Positions 8,864-18,621 of a stretch of DNA of 64,000 nucleotides are shown piece after piece. Both the position numbers and the translations under genes were made by a program. The first letter of the stretch is position 1. Each line of letters opens with the position of its first letter. The stretch covers positions 62,001-126,000 of the forward strand of contig JAJFFB010000016.1 in assembly GCA_021776925.1 (NCBI GenBank), in the 5' to 3' direction. The notes beneath the pieces are model-generated. The model saw nothing but the letters and a program-made list of their open reading frames with translations, was not told the origin of the DNA and did not search any database. Source of the DNA: Planctomycetota bacterium (GTDB lineage Bacteria > Planctomycetota > UBA1135).

Positions 8864-10582
8864 GTGCCGGTTGGGCCCCTGCTCGAAATCCGTGACCTGC
8901 ACCTCGTCGCCCACGGCGCCGAGGGGGCACGCGATCTGGTGCGCGATCTGAGCCTATCGCTCCAGCCCGGCACCACCTTGGGCATGCTCGGCGCTTCGGG
9001 CAGTGGCAAGTCGCTGACCGCGATGGCGCTGCTCGGCCTGCTCCCCGCCGGGGTGGAACAGGCCGGCGGCGAGATCCATTTCGACGGCCGCCGCATCGAC
9101 AAGTTGGGCGCGCGCGAGTGGCTGAAACTGCGCGGCGCGCGCATCGCCCTGGTCTTCCAGGACCCGCTCAGTGCGCTCAATCCGGTACTCCGCGTCGGCA
9201 AGCAGATCGCCGAGGTGCTTGAGATCCACACCGCTCTCGGTGCTGCCGAGCGGCAGGCCGAAGTCCTGCGCCTGCTGCGCGAGGTCCAGCTCGAGCAGCC
9301 GCAAGTGCTGGCGCGGCGTTATCCGCACCAGCTCTCCGGCGGCCAGCGTCAGCGCGCCCTGATCGCGATGGCCCTGGCCGGCCAGCCGCAGCTGCTGATC
9401 GCCGACGAACCCACCACCGCGCTCGACGTGACCATCCAGGCCGAGATCCTCGACCTGGTCGCCACGATCCAGCGCCAGCGCGGCCTGGCGATGATCTGGA
9501 TCAGCCACGACCTCGAGGTGGTCGGCCAGTGCTGCCAGCGCGTGGTGGTGTTGCACCAGGGGCGCCTGGTAGAGAGCGGACCGGTCGAGGCGGTCTTCCG
9601 TACGCCGCAACACGCGCACACCCGCGCGCTGTTGGCGGCGCGTCCCGGGCGCACGCCTGCCGCGCCGCCTGTCGTGCGGCCTGCGGCGCAGGCTGTCTCT
9701 GGGCCCGCCGCGCAGACGGCCGCGGCGTCCGCACCTGAATCCACCCAAGCCCCAGAGTCCGAGGGCGCTGCTGCCAAGGCCCCGGTCCTGCAGGTCAAGG
9801 ATCTGCAGGTGCGCTACGCCGCGGGTCACGATCTGCTCGGCCGGGTGAATTCCTGGAAGACCGCGGTGGATCACGTCTCCTTCGAGGTGCACGCCGGCGA
9901 GTGTCTGGCCCTGGTGGGGGAATCCGGCTCCGGCAAGAGCAGCACCGCGCGCGCTCTGTTGCGACTGCAGCCCGCCGCCGGCGGCAGTGCTCATCTGCGG
10001 CCACCCGCTGACCAGGCCTTCGACCTGCTGGCCCTTCCGGAGCGCGAACTGCGCCGCCGCCGCCACCACCTGGCGCTGGTCTTTCAGGATCCACACGCCT
10101 CCTTGAACCCGCGCATGAGGGTGTGGAAGAGCGTCGCCGAGCCTCTCGAGATCCAGCGGCGCGCGCGCGGCAGCGCCTTGCGCGAGCGCGTCGATGCGCT
10201 GCTGCGACAGGTTCAGTTGGATCCGCAGCTGGGCGATCGACTGCCCGCGACCCTGTCCGGCGGACAACGCCAGCGCGTCGCCATCGCCCGCGCCCTGGCG
10301 CTCGATCCGTGCCTGCTGGTGTGCGACGAGGCGGTTTCGGCGCTCGACCTGGAAGTGCAGCAGGCGGTGCTGGAACTGCTGCAAGACCTCGGCCGCAAGC
10401 GCAATCTGGCCTACTTGTTCATTACCCATGATCTCTCGGTGGTGGCCGATTTTGCCGATCGTGTGGCGGTGATGAAGGATGGCCAGTTGGTCGAACAGGG
10501 GCCAGTGAAGAGCGTATTCGCGGCGCCCCAACATCCCTACACGCGGCGCCTGCTCGACGCCGTACCGCGGTTACCATTCTGA
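8864..10582 (+). CDS. fused double ABC ATPase of the peptide transporter (DppD-DppF fusion)
   Basis: Two Walker A (GASGSGKS, GESGSGKS) and two LSGGQRQR signatures joined by an Ala/Pro-rich linker; GTG start. Confidence 0.94.
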   Translation: MPVGPLLEIRDLHLVAHGAEGARDLVRDLSLSLQPGTTLGMLGASGSGKSLTAMALLGLLPAGVEQAGGEIHFDGRRIDKLGAREWLKLRGARIALVFQDPLSALNPVLRVGKQIAEVLEIHTALGAAERQAEVLRLLREVQLEQPQVLARRYPHQLSGGQRQRALIAMALAGQPQLLIADEPTTALDVTIQAEILDLVATIQRQRGLAMIWISHDLEVVGQCCQRVVVLHQGRLVESGPVEAVFRTPQHAHTRALLAARPGRTPAAPPVVRPAAQAVSGPAAQTAAASAPESTQAPESEGAAAKAPVLQVKDLQVRYAAGHDLLGRVNSWKTAVDHVSFEVHAGECLALVGESGSGKSSTARALLRLQPAAGGSAHLRPPADQAFDLLALPERELRRRRHHLALVFQDPHASLNPRMRVWKSVAEPLEIQRRARGSALRERVDALLRQVQLDPQLGDRLPATLSGGQRQRVAIARALALDPCLLVCDEAVSALDLEVQQAVLELLQDLGRKRNLAYLFITHDLSVVADFADRVAVMKDGQLVEQGPVKSVFAAPQHPYTRRLLDAVPRLPF

Positions 10583-10583
10583 G

Positions 10584-11315
10584 GTGACGGACCCCACCGG
10601 CCTGCGGGCGATCTTCTTCGACATCGATGACACGATGTTCTCGACCACCCCCTTCGTGCAACGGGCACGTGAGCGGGCGATCCAGGCGATGGTCGAGCGC
10701 GGCCTTGATCTGCCGGTGGAGAAGGTCCTCGAAGAACTCCAGGCGGTGGTCGAAGAATTCGGCTCCAACGACACGCGTCACTACGACCGCCTGCTCAAGC
10801 GCTTGCCGAAGAAAGCCACCGCGGGCAGCAATCCAGACCTGTTGGTCACCGCCGGAGTGATCGCCTACCACGAGACCAAGTGGCGCGAACTGCGCATCCG
10901 CGACGAAGCCCGTGCGCTGCTCGAGGACCTGCGTCAGACCGACCTCAAGCTCGGTGTGATTTCCGCCGGTCTGGCGCGCAAGCAGATGGAGAAGATCCTG
11001 CGCCTCGGCCTCGACTCCTATATCAGTCCGCACCTGATCCTGATCACCGACCAGGTGGGGGTGGCGAAGAGCAATCCCAAGCTCTATCGCATGGCGGCGC
11101 GGCGCGCCCAGGTGCGCCCGGCGCAGGCGATGCACGTCGGCGATCACCCCTTGCGCGACATTGAATCGGCCAAACGCGCCGGCATGAAGGCGGTGTGGCA
11201 CCATGGCGCCGGCAAATATGCCAGCCTGGCGCCCTCGCGCAAGCCCGATCACGAGATCGACAGCCTGGAAGAACTTCGACCGATCCTCGCCGAGGTCTAC
11301 GGCGTGCTGAAATAG
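10584..11315 (+). CDS. HAD superfamily hydrolase
   Basis: FFDIDDTMF, LGVISAGL, HVGDHPLRDIESAKRAGMKAVW. Confidence 0.9.
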   Translation: MTDPTGLRAIFFDIDDTMFSTTPFVQRARERAIQAMVERGLDLPVEKVLEELQAVVEEFGSNDTRHYDRLLKRLPKKATAGSNPDLLVTAGVIAYHETKWRELRIRDEARALLEDLRQTDLKLGVISAGLARKQMEKILRLGLDSYISPHLILITDQVGVAKSNPKLYRMAARRAQVRPAQAMHVGDHPLRDIESAKRAGMKAVWHHGAGKYASLAPSRKPDHEIDSLEELRPILAEVYGVLK

Positions 11316-11317
11316 CA

Positions 11318-11343
11318 CCGCCGCGGCCGGCAGGCCGCGGCGG
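11318..11343. terminator. perfect 11-bp GC hairpin between convergent genes, probable bidirectional terminator
   Basis: CCGCCGCGGCC-GGCA-GGCCGCGGCGG; no clear U-tract. Confidence 0.6.
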
Positions 11344-11358
11344 AAAGCCTTGCGGCTA

Positions 11359-14010
11359 CTAGTTGCGCCGGCTGCCGCGCCGATCCATCTCGGCCATCAC
11401 TTCGGCGGTGTCCAGGATCTGCGCCCGGATCAGGATGATGATGTCCTCGTTCTCGTTGGCCTCGCCTTCGGCCTTGAACAGTGCCGACAAGATCGGAATC
11501 TTGGCCAGGAAGGGGATCTCGGAGCGCTGTTCGACGTTGAGCAGCTTGCGCAGGCCGGCGATCACCACGGTGCCGCCGTCGGGCACGATGGCGTTGGTCT
11601 TGGCACTGGCGATAAACAGCTCCGGCAGCTGCAGGGTGACCGGGGTGGTCAGGCCGGCGAGCGAGGAGGTGAACTCAGGGATCGGCCGCAGCAGGGTGGC
11701 CACGGTCGGCTGCAGTTCCAGCGTGATGTACTTGCGGTCGTGCGAGATGATCGGGCGCACGTCGATGACAATGCCGTCGGAAACCACCCCAACCACCGGG
11801 TCGGCGACCGAGGCGGCTTGCGCGACCTCGACGTCCATGTCCTGGATGTAGGTGACCTGGTTGAGCACCGTCATGAAGGAGCGCTGCGTGTTCTGCGCCA
11901 TCACGCTCGAGCTGTTGAGCTCTTGCGCTCGGTTGCTCTTCTCGACCGCGCGCAGAATCATCGAGGTCTGGGCGTCGTCGAGGAAGGCGAACTGCATGGT
12001 CAGACCACCGAGGGTCGACATGCGCTCGGTGCCGTAATCCGGCAGCATGTTTTCGGTGCGCGCGCGCAATTGCGAACGACCGGCTTCGTCGAAGAACAGA
12101 CCCGCCGACGGGTTGGTGTCGGCGCCGACCGGCAGACCCGAGCCGTTGTTGTCGAGGCCGGCGGAAGCGTTGTCCTCGAGGCCGGAGGTGACGTCGTCGA
12201 GGTTGACCAGGTCGTTGGCGTCGGGCAGACCGCCGAGGCCACGGAAGTCGACGCCGATCTCGCGCAGGTAGTCCTTTTGAATGGTGAGGAAGCGCGCTTC
12301 GATCGACACCATCGAGGCGTTGTAGCGCCGCAGGCCCTGGAGGAAATCATCGACCAGCCACTGCACCTCGGGGGTGTGGGTGACGATCAGGAAACCCTCG
12401 GCGTATTCAGCGGTGTTGTCGTCCCAGGTGCCGGGCGCGACCACCTGCATGACCAGGTCGGCGATCTCGTCGGGGTTGACCAGGGTGCGCGGTTCACCGA
12501 AGGGGCCACCGTAGATCGAACCCTCTTCTTCTTCGTTCGGATCCATTTCGGTCAGCCAGATGCGGTCGATGCGCGGGCCGGCGAAGTCGGTGAACTGGTT
12601 GGTCAGGTCCTTGATGTCGTGCGGGGTGATGATGACCTGGCCGAACGCCTTGTCCTTGGTGGTGAGGTGCACCACGCCGTTGTCGATCATGTAGACCACC
12701 TCTTCGCCCGCCGCCTGGGTGATCAGGCGCAGCGCGTTGAGCACGGTGATCTCGGAGCCCAGGGTCAGATTGAACTCGATGCTCTCGTTGTCGACCGCTT
12801 CGATCGCCGACTGGTGGACGACGAAGTTGATGTCGGAGTAGTTCTTGAGCTGTTCGATGACCTCGGCGAGGTCGGTGACGCCGTCGAGGCGCAGACCGGG
12901 AATGCGCTGGTTGGCGATCTCGTGGGCGAGCGCCTCGTTCTCCAGCGAATCGGCCGAGGTGCTCTCGATGCCGAGGTTGCGGTACTTTTCGCGCAGTCCG
13001 GTGATCCGGTCCCAGTGGTCCTGATCGGGCGCGGTGAAGTCTTCGCTGATCGGGATGCGCGAGGCCTCGAGCTCTTCCTGCCATAGACGGAAGCGTTCGC
13101 GCCGATCGTCGACGAAGTTGGCCGAAGTGAGCTGGTACTGCGTCTTCATCGACGCGTCGCGTACTTCGGCGGCGCGCAGGTTATGCGGATCCAGGCGAAT
13201 GATGTCTTCGGTCAGGCTCTTGGCCTTGTCGAAGTCTTCGTGGGCGAAGGCGTTGATCGCCTCTTCCAGCATCATGCCGAGACGGCGTTCCTGCTGGGCG
13301 CGGCGCGCGGCCTCTTCGGCCTGCAGAGTGCGGAAGGTCTGGCTCTGGTGTTCTTCGCGCGAGGCGATCGCCGCCAGTTCCTTTTCGCGTTTGGCGCGCG
13401 CCAGGCCGGCCTCGACCTCGGCGGGCAGGTTGCCCCACTCGATGTCGTAGGCCATGCTTTTGATGTTGGCCTTGGCCAGGCCCAGATAACCCAGGGCGCC
13501 TTCGTAGTCACCCTCGTCGAGTTGGCGCAGGCCGGCCTCGGCGTTGGCATGGGTGTCGGCCTTCAACTGCGCCAGGCGTGCCTTGGCGCGGCTGAGCGCG
13601 TCGGACGAACCATCAGCAGCCGCCACGCCCCTGGCCGCCTGCACGTCGCGCAGCAGCGCAATGGCTGCGGCGTTGGTGGGGTCGAGATCCAACGCCATCT
13701 GCAGCTGATTGGCGGCGTCGAGATGACGCCCGTCGGCGTAGGCCGCCTGGGCGTTGGCCAGCCGTTCTTCGACCAGCAGCACGATCTTCTGCTGCTTCAG
13801 CGTGTTCTGGGTCGCGGCTTCCTGAATGAGGTCGCTGGAATCGGGCTCCTGGCCGACCTGGATGCGGTCGGGGTCGCTCGAGACCACCGGGGCCGGCGCG
13901 CCGGGATCCTCGGTGAAGGCGGGGGACTCATCTTGAGGGACGCTCGTACCACAGGCACTGAGAAACAGCGCGAGAGGCACGAAGACAACCGGGAAGAGGT
14001 GCTTCTTCAT
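11359..14010 (-). CDS. secretin-family outer-membrane lipoprotein with N-terminal TPR-like repeats (paralog 1)
   Basis: Lipobox LSAC; secretin C-terminus VPDGGTVVIAGL..EIPFLAKIPILSALF; DFRGLGG. Confidence 0.88.
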   Translation of the reverse strand: MKKHLFPVVFVPLALFLSACGTSVPQDESPAFTEDPGAPAPVVSSDPDRIQVGQEPDSSDLIQEAATQNTLKQQKIVLLVEERLANAQAAYADGRHLDAANQLQMALDLDPTNAAAIALLRDVQAARGVAAADGSSDALSRAKARLAQLKADTHANAEAGLRQLDEGDYEGALGYLGLAKANIKSMAYDIEWGNLPAEVEAGLARAKREKELAAIASREEHQSQTFRTLQAEEAARRAQQERRLGMMLEEAINAFAHEDFDKAKSLTEDIIRLDPHNLRAAEVRDASMKTQYQLTSANFVDDRRERFRLWQEELEASRIPISEDFTAPDQDHWDRITGLREKYRNLGIESTSADSLENEALAHEIANQRIPGLRLDGVTDLAEVIEQLKNYSDINFVVHQSAIEAVDNESIEFNLTLGSEITVLNALRLITQAAGEEVVYMIDNGVVHLTTKDKAFGQVIITPHDIKDLTNQFTDFAGPRIDRIWLTEMDPNEEEEGSIYGGPFGEPRTLVNPDEIADLVMQVVAPGTWDDNTAEYAEGFLIVTHTPEVQWLVDDFLQGLRRYNASMVSIEARFLTIQKDYLREIGVDFRGLGGLPDANDLVNLDDVTSGLEDNASAGLDNNGSGLPVGADTNPSAGLFFDEAGRSQLRARTENMLPDYGTERMSTLGGLTMQFAFLDDAQTSMILRAVEKSNRAQELNSSSVMAQNTQRSFMTVLNQVTYIQDMDVEVAQAASVADPVVGVVSDGIVIDVRPIISHDRKYITLELQPTVATLLRPIPEFTSSLAGLTTPVTLQLPELFIASAKTNAIVPDGGTVVIAGLRKLLNVEQRSEIPFLAKIPILSALFKAEGEANENEDIIILIRAQILDTAEVMAEMDRRGSRRN

Positions 14011-14061
14011 GGACAGCGGGGGGATCCGACGGCCAGGGGGGCCGAATCTGGGTGCAGGAAT

Positions 14062-15525
14062 CTAGCAGTGCCGCTCCTCCGGCGCCACGGTCGAGACCAG
14101 GCTTCGGTGAGCGATTTCGAGGGATGCGAGCAGACGGGAAAGATGCTCCCGAGTGCCGCTTGGATTGATCGACACCACGCGGTGGACGGGGTCGCCCTGG
14201 ATGCGGGTGTAGGAGGACCACAACTGCCCTTCGGCCTCGACCGCGCGGTGCGCGGCTGCAATCGCCGAGGTCCAGGCCGGATCGCGCGGAGCGAAGGCCT
14301 GGACGTTGAGATCGGGCGTATGGCAGGGGGCAAAAACCGGATGGGCCGCCAGTTCCTGGTGGAACCAGCGGATCAGGGCCAGGCGTTCGTCCAACAGGCG
14401 GGCGATGCCGTTACGGCCCAGATGACGCAAGACCAGCCACAGCTTGAGCGCGTCGAAACGGCGGCTGCCGTCAAGGGCGCGCCGGCCCTGGCTGACCGGG
14501 AGGGCCTCTCCGTGAGAGGTGAACCGGTCCAGGTAGGGAGCCTGGTACTGGGCCGTAACCCAATCTTCGCCGTTGCGCAGCAGCAGGATGCCGGTGCTCT
14601 TGGGCAGGAACAGCCATTTGTGCGGGTCCAGCGACACCGAATCGGCGCGCTGGATGCCGTTCAGGCGGTGGCTTTCCTGCGGATGCAGCAGCAGCGCGCC
14701 GCCGTGGGCGCCGTCGACGTGCAGCCACAGGCCGCTTTCAGCGCAGAAGTCGGCGCAGGCCGTGAGCGGATCGATGGCGCCGCAACTGGTGGTCCCGGCG
14801 GTGGCGACCAGGGCGATCGGCTGCAAACCGGCGGTGACCGCATCGCGGTAGACGTGCGGCAGTTGCGCGGCGTCGAGGCGCCGCTCGGGGCCGGCGACTG
14901 GAACCTTGAGGACCTGGTCGCTGCCGAGGCCGATCACCGCGGCGGCCTTGGCGATCGAGTAGTGCGCGTCGGCCGAGCACAGGATGCAGGCGCGGTCCTG
15001 GCCGGCGAGGCCGTCGCGCGAGGCGTTGCGCATGAAGCCGTCGCGGGCCTGCAGCAGAGCGGTGAGGTTGGCGGTGGTACCGCCGGTGGTGAAAATACCG
15101 CCGGCGCTCTCCGGCAGCCCCGCCAGCCGCGCAAAACTGCGCACCAGCTTCTGCTCCAGCAGGGTGGCTCCCGGCGCCAGTTCAAAGGCGAGCAGGTTCT
15201 GGTTGAGGGTCGAGGCGAGCAGGTCGCCGACGATACCGGCGACCGCGACGCCCGAGTCCATGTGGCCGAAGTAGCCCGGGTGGTGCACGTGCACCGCGTT
15301 GTCGGCGGCCCAGGCGGTGACTTCAGTCAGCGCGGGGCCCAGTTCCTGGCCGTCATCCGGAATCAGCTCGCCTGCCGGCGCCTGGGCGTCGAGCGGGAAG
15401 ATCGGCCGCTCTTCGACGTCGCACAGGTAGTCGACCACCGCGTCGGCGGCCTGATGCAAAACGCGGCGCAGGCCCTCGCGGGCCTGCGCATCGGAAGCCG
15501 GGAAGATCGGAGGGATGTCGGCCAT
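14062..15525 (-). CDS. PLP-dependent group II (aromatic-L-amino-acid type) decarboxylase
   Basis: VHVHHPGYFGHM, FTTGGTTANLTAL, VSLDPHKWLFLP (PLP Lys). Confidence 0.92.
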   Translation of the reverse strand: MADIPPIFPASDAQAREGLRRVLHQAADAVVDYLCDVEERPIFPLDAQAPAGELIPDDGQELGPALTEVTAWAADNAVHVHHPGYFGHMDSGVAVAGIVGDLLASTLNQNLLAFELAPGATLLEQKLVRSFARLAGLPESAGGIFTTGGTTANLTALLQARDGFMRNASRDGLAGQDRACILCSADAHYSIAKAAAVIGLGSDQVLKVPVAGPERRLDAAQLPHVYRDAVTAGLQPIALVATAGTTSCGAIDPLTACADFCAESGLWLHVDGAHGGALLLHPQESHRLNGIQRADSVSLDPHKWLFLPKSTGILLLRNGEDWVTAQYQAPYLDRFTSHGEALPVSQGRRALDGSRRFDALKLWLVLRHLGRNGIARLLDERLALIRWFHQELAAHPVFAPCHTPDLNVQAFAPRDPAWTSAIAAAHRAVEAEGQLWSSYTRIQGDPVHRVVSINPSGTREHLSRLLASLEIAHRSLVSTVAPEERHC

Positions 15526-15565
15526 GGGCCCTTGTCACCCTGGACCGCCGCGGCGGCCCGCAGGA

Positions 15566-16102
15566 TCAGCCTTGTTCCTGGGCGCCCGAGAAGGAGACCT
15601 TTTCGAACTCCATGTCGATGACCAGGTCGAGGACCGCGATGATGTCGCCGTAGATGATGTCCTGGCGCGCGTCGAGGGTGATCGGGGTGATGTCGCGTTC
15701 GTAGGCATCGAGCGCGGTGCGCACCTCGCGCAGGTCGAGCAGCAGCTTGTCGTCGTCGAGGACGTCGGCGCGGATCATGAAGGTCGCGGTGCCGATCTGC
15801 AGGCGCATCACGCGGTTGGTGTAATGCTTCAGGCGCCCGAGCGGCTTGGAGGTCGTCCTGGTACTGCGGTCCAGGACCAGGTCGCCGGCCCGCGCCACCG
15901 ACATCACGATGTCGACCTTTTCAATCGGTTCGGTCTCGATGGTCTGGGTGCCCATGTCCTTGGGCAGGTGGGAGTCGAGCCGACCTTCGAGGGTCTTGAA
16001 CTTGAGGGTGACGATGAAGAAGATCAGCAGCAGAAAGGTGACGTCGATCATCGGCGTCAGGTCCGGCTTGGTCTCTTCGAATTTCTTTTTGATCTTTGCC
16101 AT
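15566..16102 (-). CDS. ExbD/TolR family protein
   Basis: DLTPMIDVTFLLLIFFIVT. Confidence 0.9.
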   Translation of the reverse strand: MAKIKKKFEETKPDLTPMIDVTFLLLIFFIVTLKFKTLEGRLDSHLPKDMGTQTIETEPIEKVDIVMSVARAGDLVLDRSTRTTSKPLGRLKHYTNRVMRLQIGTATFMIRADVLDDDKLLLDLREVRTALDAYERDITPITLDARQDIIYGDIIAVLDLVIDMEFEKVSFSGAQEQG

Positions 16103-16129
16103 CGGCGGAATCCTGGCTGAAGCGTGGCC

Positions 16130-16675
16130 CTATTGTTTTGGCTCGGGTTCGGAAGCAGCGAGCTGCACCTTCCATATCTTGATCTCTACACGGGAGCACA
16201 CTTCCATGATCCGCTGGATGTAGCGGAAAGGCGTATTGCGGTCGGCGCGGATCAGGATCGGGTCATCCGGCAGCGGCCCGAGGCCAGGGTTGTCCGGATC
16301 GACCACCATGCGTCCGTTGATTTGCATGTTGGGGATCAGGGTCCCGGCCATGAAGTCGTGGAGTTTCCAGTAAGGGTCAGGGCGTGGTACCCGGATCGGG
16401 TCGATGCGGCCGGGGGGTATATCGATACCCGGGTAGTAGAACTTGTTCCCTTTCCAGATGATCGTGCCATCGTCGAGCACGTTGAGGATGGCGCGGTCCT
16501 CGGGAGGGTCATCGTGGCCCGCTTTCTGTGCCACCGGCAGCTTCAGATCTTCGAGCTCCTGCTGGGTCATGTCGTTGACGATGATGAAGAAGATGATCAG
16601 CAGGAAGGTGACATCGATCATCGGGGTCATGTCGACCTCGACCTCTGAGCTGTAGTTGCGGGAGCGTCTGGTCAT
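16130..16675 (-). CDS. ExbD/TolR family protein with internal insertion
   Basis: VDMTPMIDVTFLLIIFFII, DPILIRADRNTPF; insertion between TM and periplasmic core. Confidence 0.9.
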   Translation of the reverse strand: MTRRSRNYSSEVEVDMTPMIDVTFLLIIFFIIVNDMTQQELEDLKLPVAQKAGHDDPPEDRAILNVLDDGTIIWKGNKFYYPGIDIPPGRIDPIRVPRPDPYWKLHDFMAGTLIPNMQINGRMVVDPDNPGLGPLPDDPILIRADRNTPFRYIQRIMEVCSRVEIKIWKVQLAASEPEPKQ

Positions 16676-17400
16676 TACTCAGTGGCGCGGAAGCGCTCGA
16701 ACATGTCTTCAATCAGGGCACCAATCTCTAGCGTGGTCATGGTCACCCGGTTCTTGAAAAATGCGTAGAAACCGGTGGTCGGGATGGCCACGGTCAGACC
16801 CAACACGGTGGTCATCAGCGCCATCGAGATGTCCCCGGCGAAGTCGGCCGGCTCAACCCCACTTTCGGCCTGGGCGATGGTGGCGAAAGCGCCCACCATT
16901 CCGACCACCGTGCCGAACAGACCCATCATCGGGCCGATGCCGGCGATCATCGACAGCCAGCCGATCTTCTGTTGCAGCTTGATGGATTCTTCGTCTTCCA
17001 TCTCCTCGATCGACTTCTCCATCGCGGCGAAGGAATGGCCGATCTTGCGGATGCCGGCGGCGGCGACGTTGGTGAAGAAGTTCTGTTCGCCTTCGCACAG
17101 CTCCAGGGCCTCCTGGTAGTTGCCCTCGGAGAGCAGTTCCTCGATCTCGTCGATGGTCTCCGGGGGGGCCAGCTTTTCGCGCTTGATGCTGGTGAAGTGC
17201 TCGATGACCAGAGCTCCGGCCACCATGGACATCAGGATGATCAGATAGCCGATGACACCGGCCTGGTTGATCGCCTCGAGGACGTTGACGCCGGAATCTT
17301 TAGCAGCCCCTTCGGCAGGGGGATCCTGTACGGCGAGGGCCAGGGGGGAAGTCAGGAGGACGCCCGCGAGGGCGAGGAACAGGGTACGCAGACGAGACAT
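16675..17400 (-). CDS. MotA/TolQ/ExbB proton channel family protein
   Basis: GLFGTVVGMVGAFATIA, ISMALMTTVLGLTVAIPTTGFYAFF; N-terminal signal-like segment. Confidence 0.93.
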   Translation of the reverse strand: MSRLRTLFLALAGVLLTSPLALAVQDPPAEGAAKDSGVNVLEAINQAGVIGYLIILMSMVAGALVIEHFTSIKREKLAPPETIDEIEELLSEGNYQEALELCEGEQNFFTNVAAAGIRKIGHSFAAMEKSIEEMEDEESIKLQQKIGWLSMIAGIGPMMGLFGTVVGMVGAFATIAQAESGVEPADFAGDISMALMTTVLGLTVAIPTTGFYAFFKNRVTMTTLEIGALIEDMFERFRATE

Positions 17401-17533
17401 CTAAGTATCGTTCTTGACAGTGGGGGGGGTCGGAACCCGGATTGGGACCCGGAGGGTGGTCTCCGCCGCAAGCGGAGCAGGAGTCTAGCGCTTTTCGCGC
17501 GGTTTGGGTGCGGCCGCAGGGGGCTGCTGAGGC

Positions 17534-18619
17534 CTACTGGCCCAATTTCTTACGCGCCTGGCTGGCCCAGGTCGAGGAAGGGTAGAGGTCGATGACACGC
17601 TGGAAATAGACCTTGCCCGGGGTCGGTTTGTCCCCGAGTTCGGCGCAGACTTCTCCCAGCGAGTACAAGGTCCGGGCAGCGGTATCGGGCCCGGTGTTGA
17701 GGACGGCAGCGATTTCGGCGAGGGCGAATTGCGCCTCGCGCAGTTTGCCCTGCGCGCGCGCGGCGTTGGCCATGGCGATCTGGCCGGCGGCGCGGGCGTC
17801 GGCGCCGAGACCGGTCTCGGTGCGCAGGATGCGCTCCCAGTAGCGTTGGGCGCCTTCCAGACCGTCGATCGACTCGATCGTGTCGCCGAGCAGGATCTGC
17901 GCACTCTGCCACTGCTGGCGCAGGGAAGCACGCAGCGCGGGTGGCGAGGCGGCGTCTACGGAGGCTTGCTTCAGGGCCGCCACCAGTCCGCCGCTGCCCT
18001 CGAGGCGCTGGCGCGCCAGGGCCGCCTGGTCGGCGGTCAGATAGACCCGGCTGCGGGTCAGCCGTGCCTCGAATTCAACGCGTTTGCCAAGGTTCTTCTC
18101 GAAGGCAAAATTGGCCAGGTCCTGCATTTCGTTGGCCGCGTCTTCCACCTTGCCCTCGAGGGCCAGGGCTTGGGCCAGACCCATGCGCGCGCGCGGGATC
18201 CAGAAATGGTCTGGGTGGCTGGCGGTCCACTCACGGAAGGCGCTGACCGCTTCCGGGGCGTGCCCGCGATCGAAGGAGGCCCAGCCGAGCAGGGCTTCGG
18301 CGCGGCCGAGCTGGGCGAAGGGGGTGACCCAGGCGTCGCCGCCGGTGGTGGCCGCCTCGGCGTAGAGGTTGGCCGCGTTCTGGAATTCGAGGCGCGAGGC
18401 TGCGGCCGCTGCTTGAGCCACCATCGGCGGCGGCGGGCCGAAGTGAAGACGCAGGACCTGACCGGGGGGAATCGTCTGGTCGCTGCCATCGACGCGCAGG
18501 CTGACGCCTTCAACGGTGGCCGCGGTGATGGTGCCTTGGATGACGGTGCCGTCGATCTGGACCACCCGGCCCTGCGCGAGCAGAGGCACAGCGAGCAGGA
18601 AGGATGTGAGGCTCAGCAT
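17534..18619 (-). CDS. exported TPR-repeat protein
   Basis: Signal-like N-term MLSLTSFLLAVPLLAQG; TPR-like helices; ATG at 18619. Confidence 0.75.
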   Translation of the reverse strand: MLSLTSFLLAVPLLAQGRVVQIDGTVIQGTITAATVEGVSLRVDGSDQTIPPGQVLRLHFGPPPPMVAQAAAAASRLEFQNAANLYAEAATTGGDAWVTPFAQLGRAEALLGWASFDRGHAPEAVSAFREWTASHPDHFWIPRARMGLAQALALEGKVEDAANEMQDLANFAFEKNLGKRVEFEARLTRSRVYLTADQAALARQRLEGSGGLVAALKQASVDAASPPALRASLRQQWQSAQILLGDTIESIDGLEGAQRYWERILRTETGLGADARAAGQIAMANAARAQGKLREAQFALAEIAAVLNTGPDTAARTLYSLGEVCAELGDKPTPGKVYFQRVIDLYPSSTWASQARKKLGQ

Positions 18620-18621
18620 GG

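Noticed and set aside
8954-10534. 526-aa minus-strand ORF
   Set aside because: Antisense to the fused ABC ATPase with intact Walker motifs.
11350-13086. 578-aa plus-strand ORF
   Set aside because: Shadow of the secretin gene, no coherent domain pattern.
13183-15621. 812-aa plus-strand ORF
   Set aside because: Antisense to secretin 1 and the PLP decarboxylase, which have clear family motifs.
17401-17430. TTGACA at 17413-17420 region as a plus-strand promoter
   Set aside because: No plus-strand gene follows; surrounding genes are minus strand and no suitable -10 was found.
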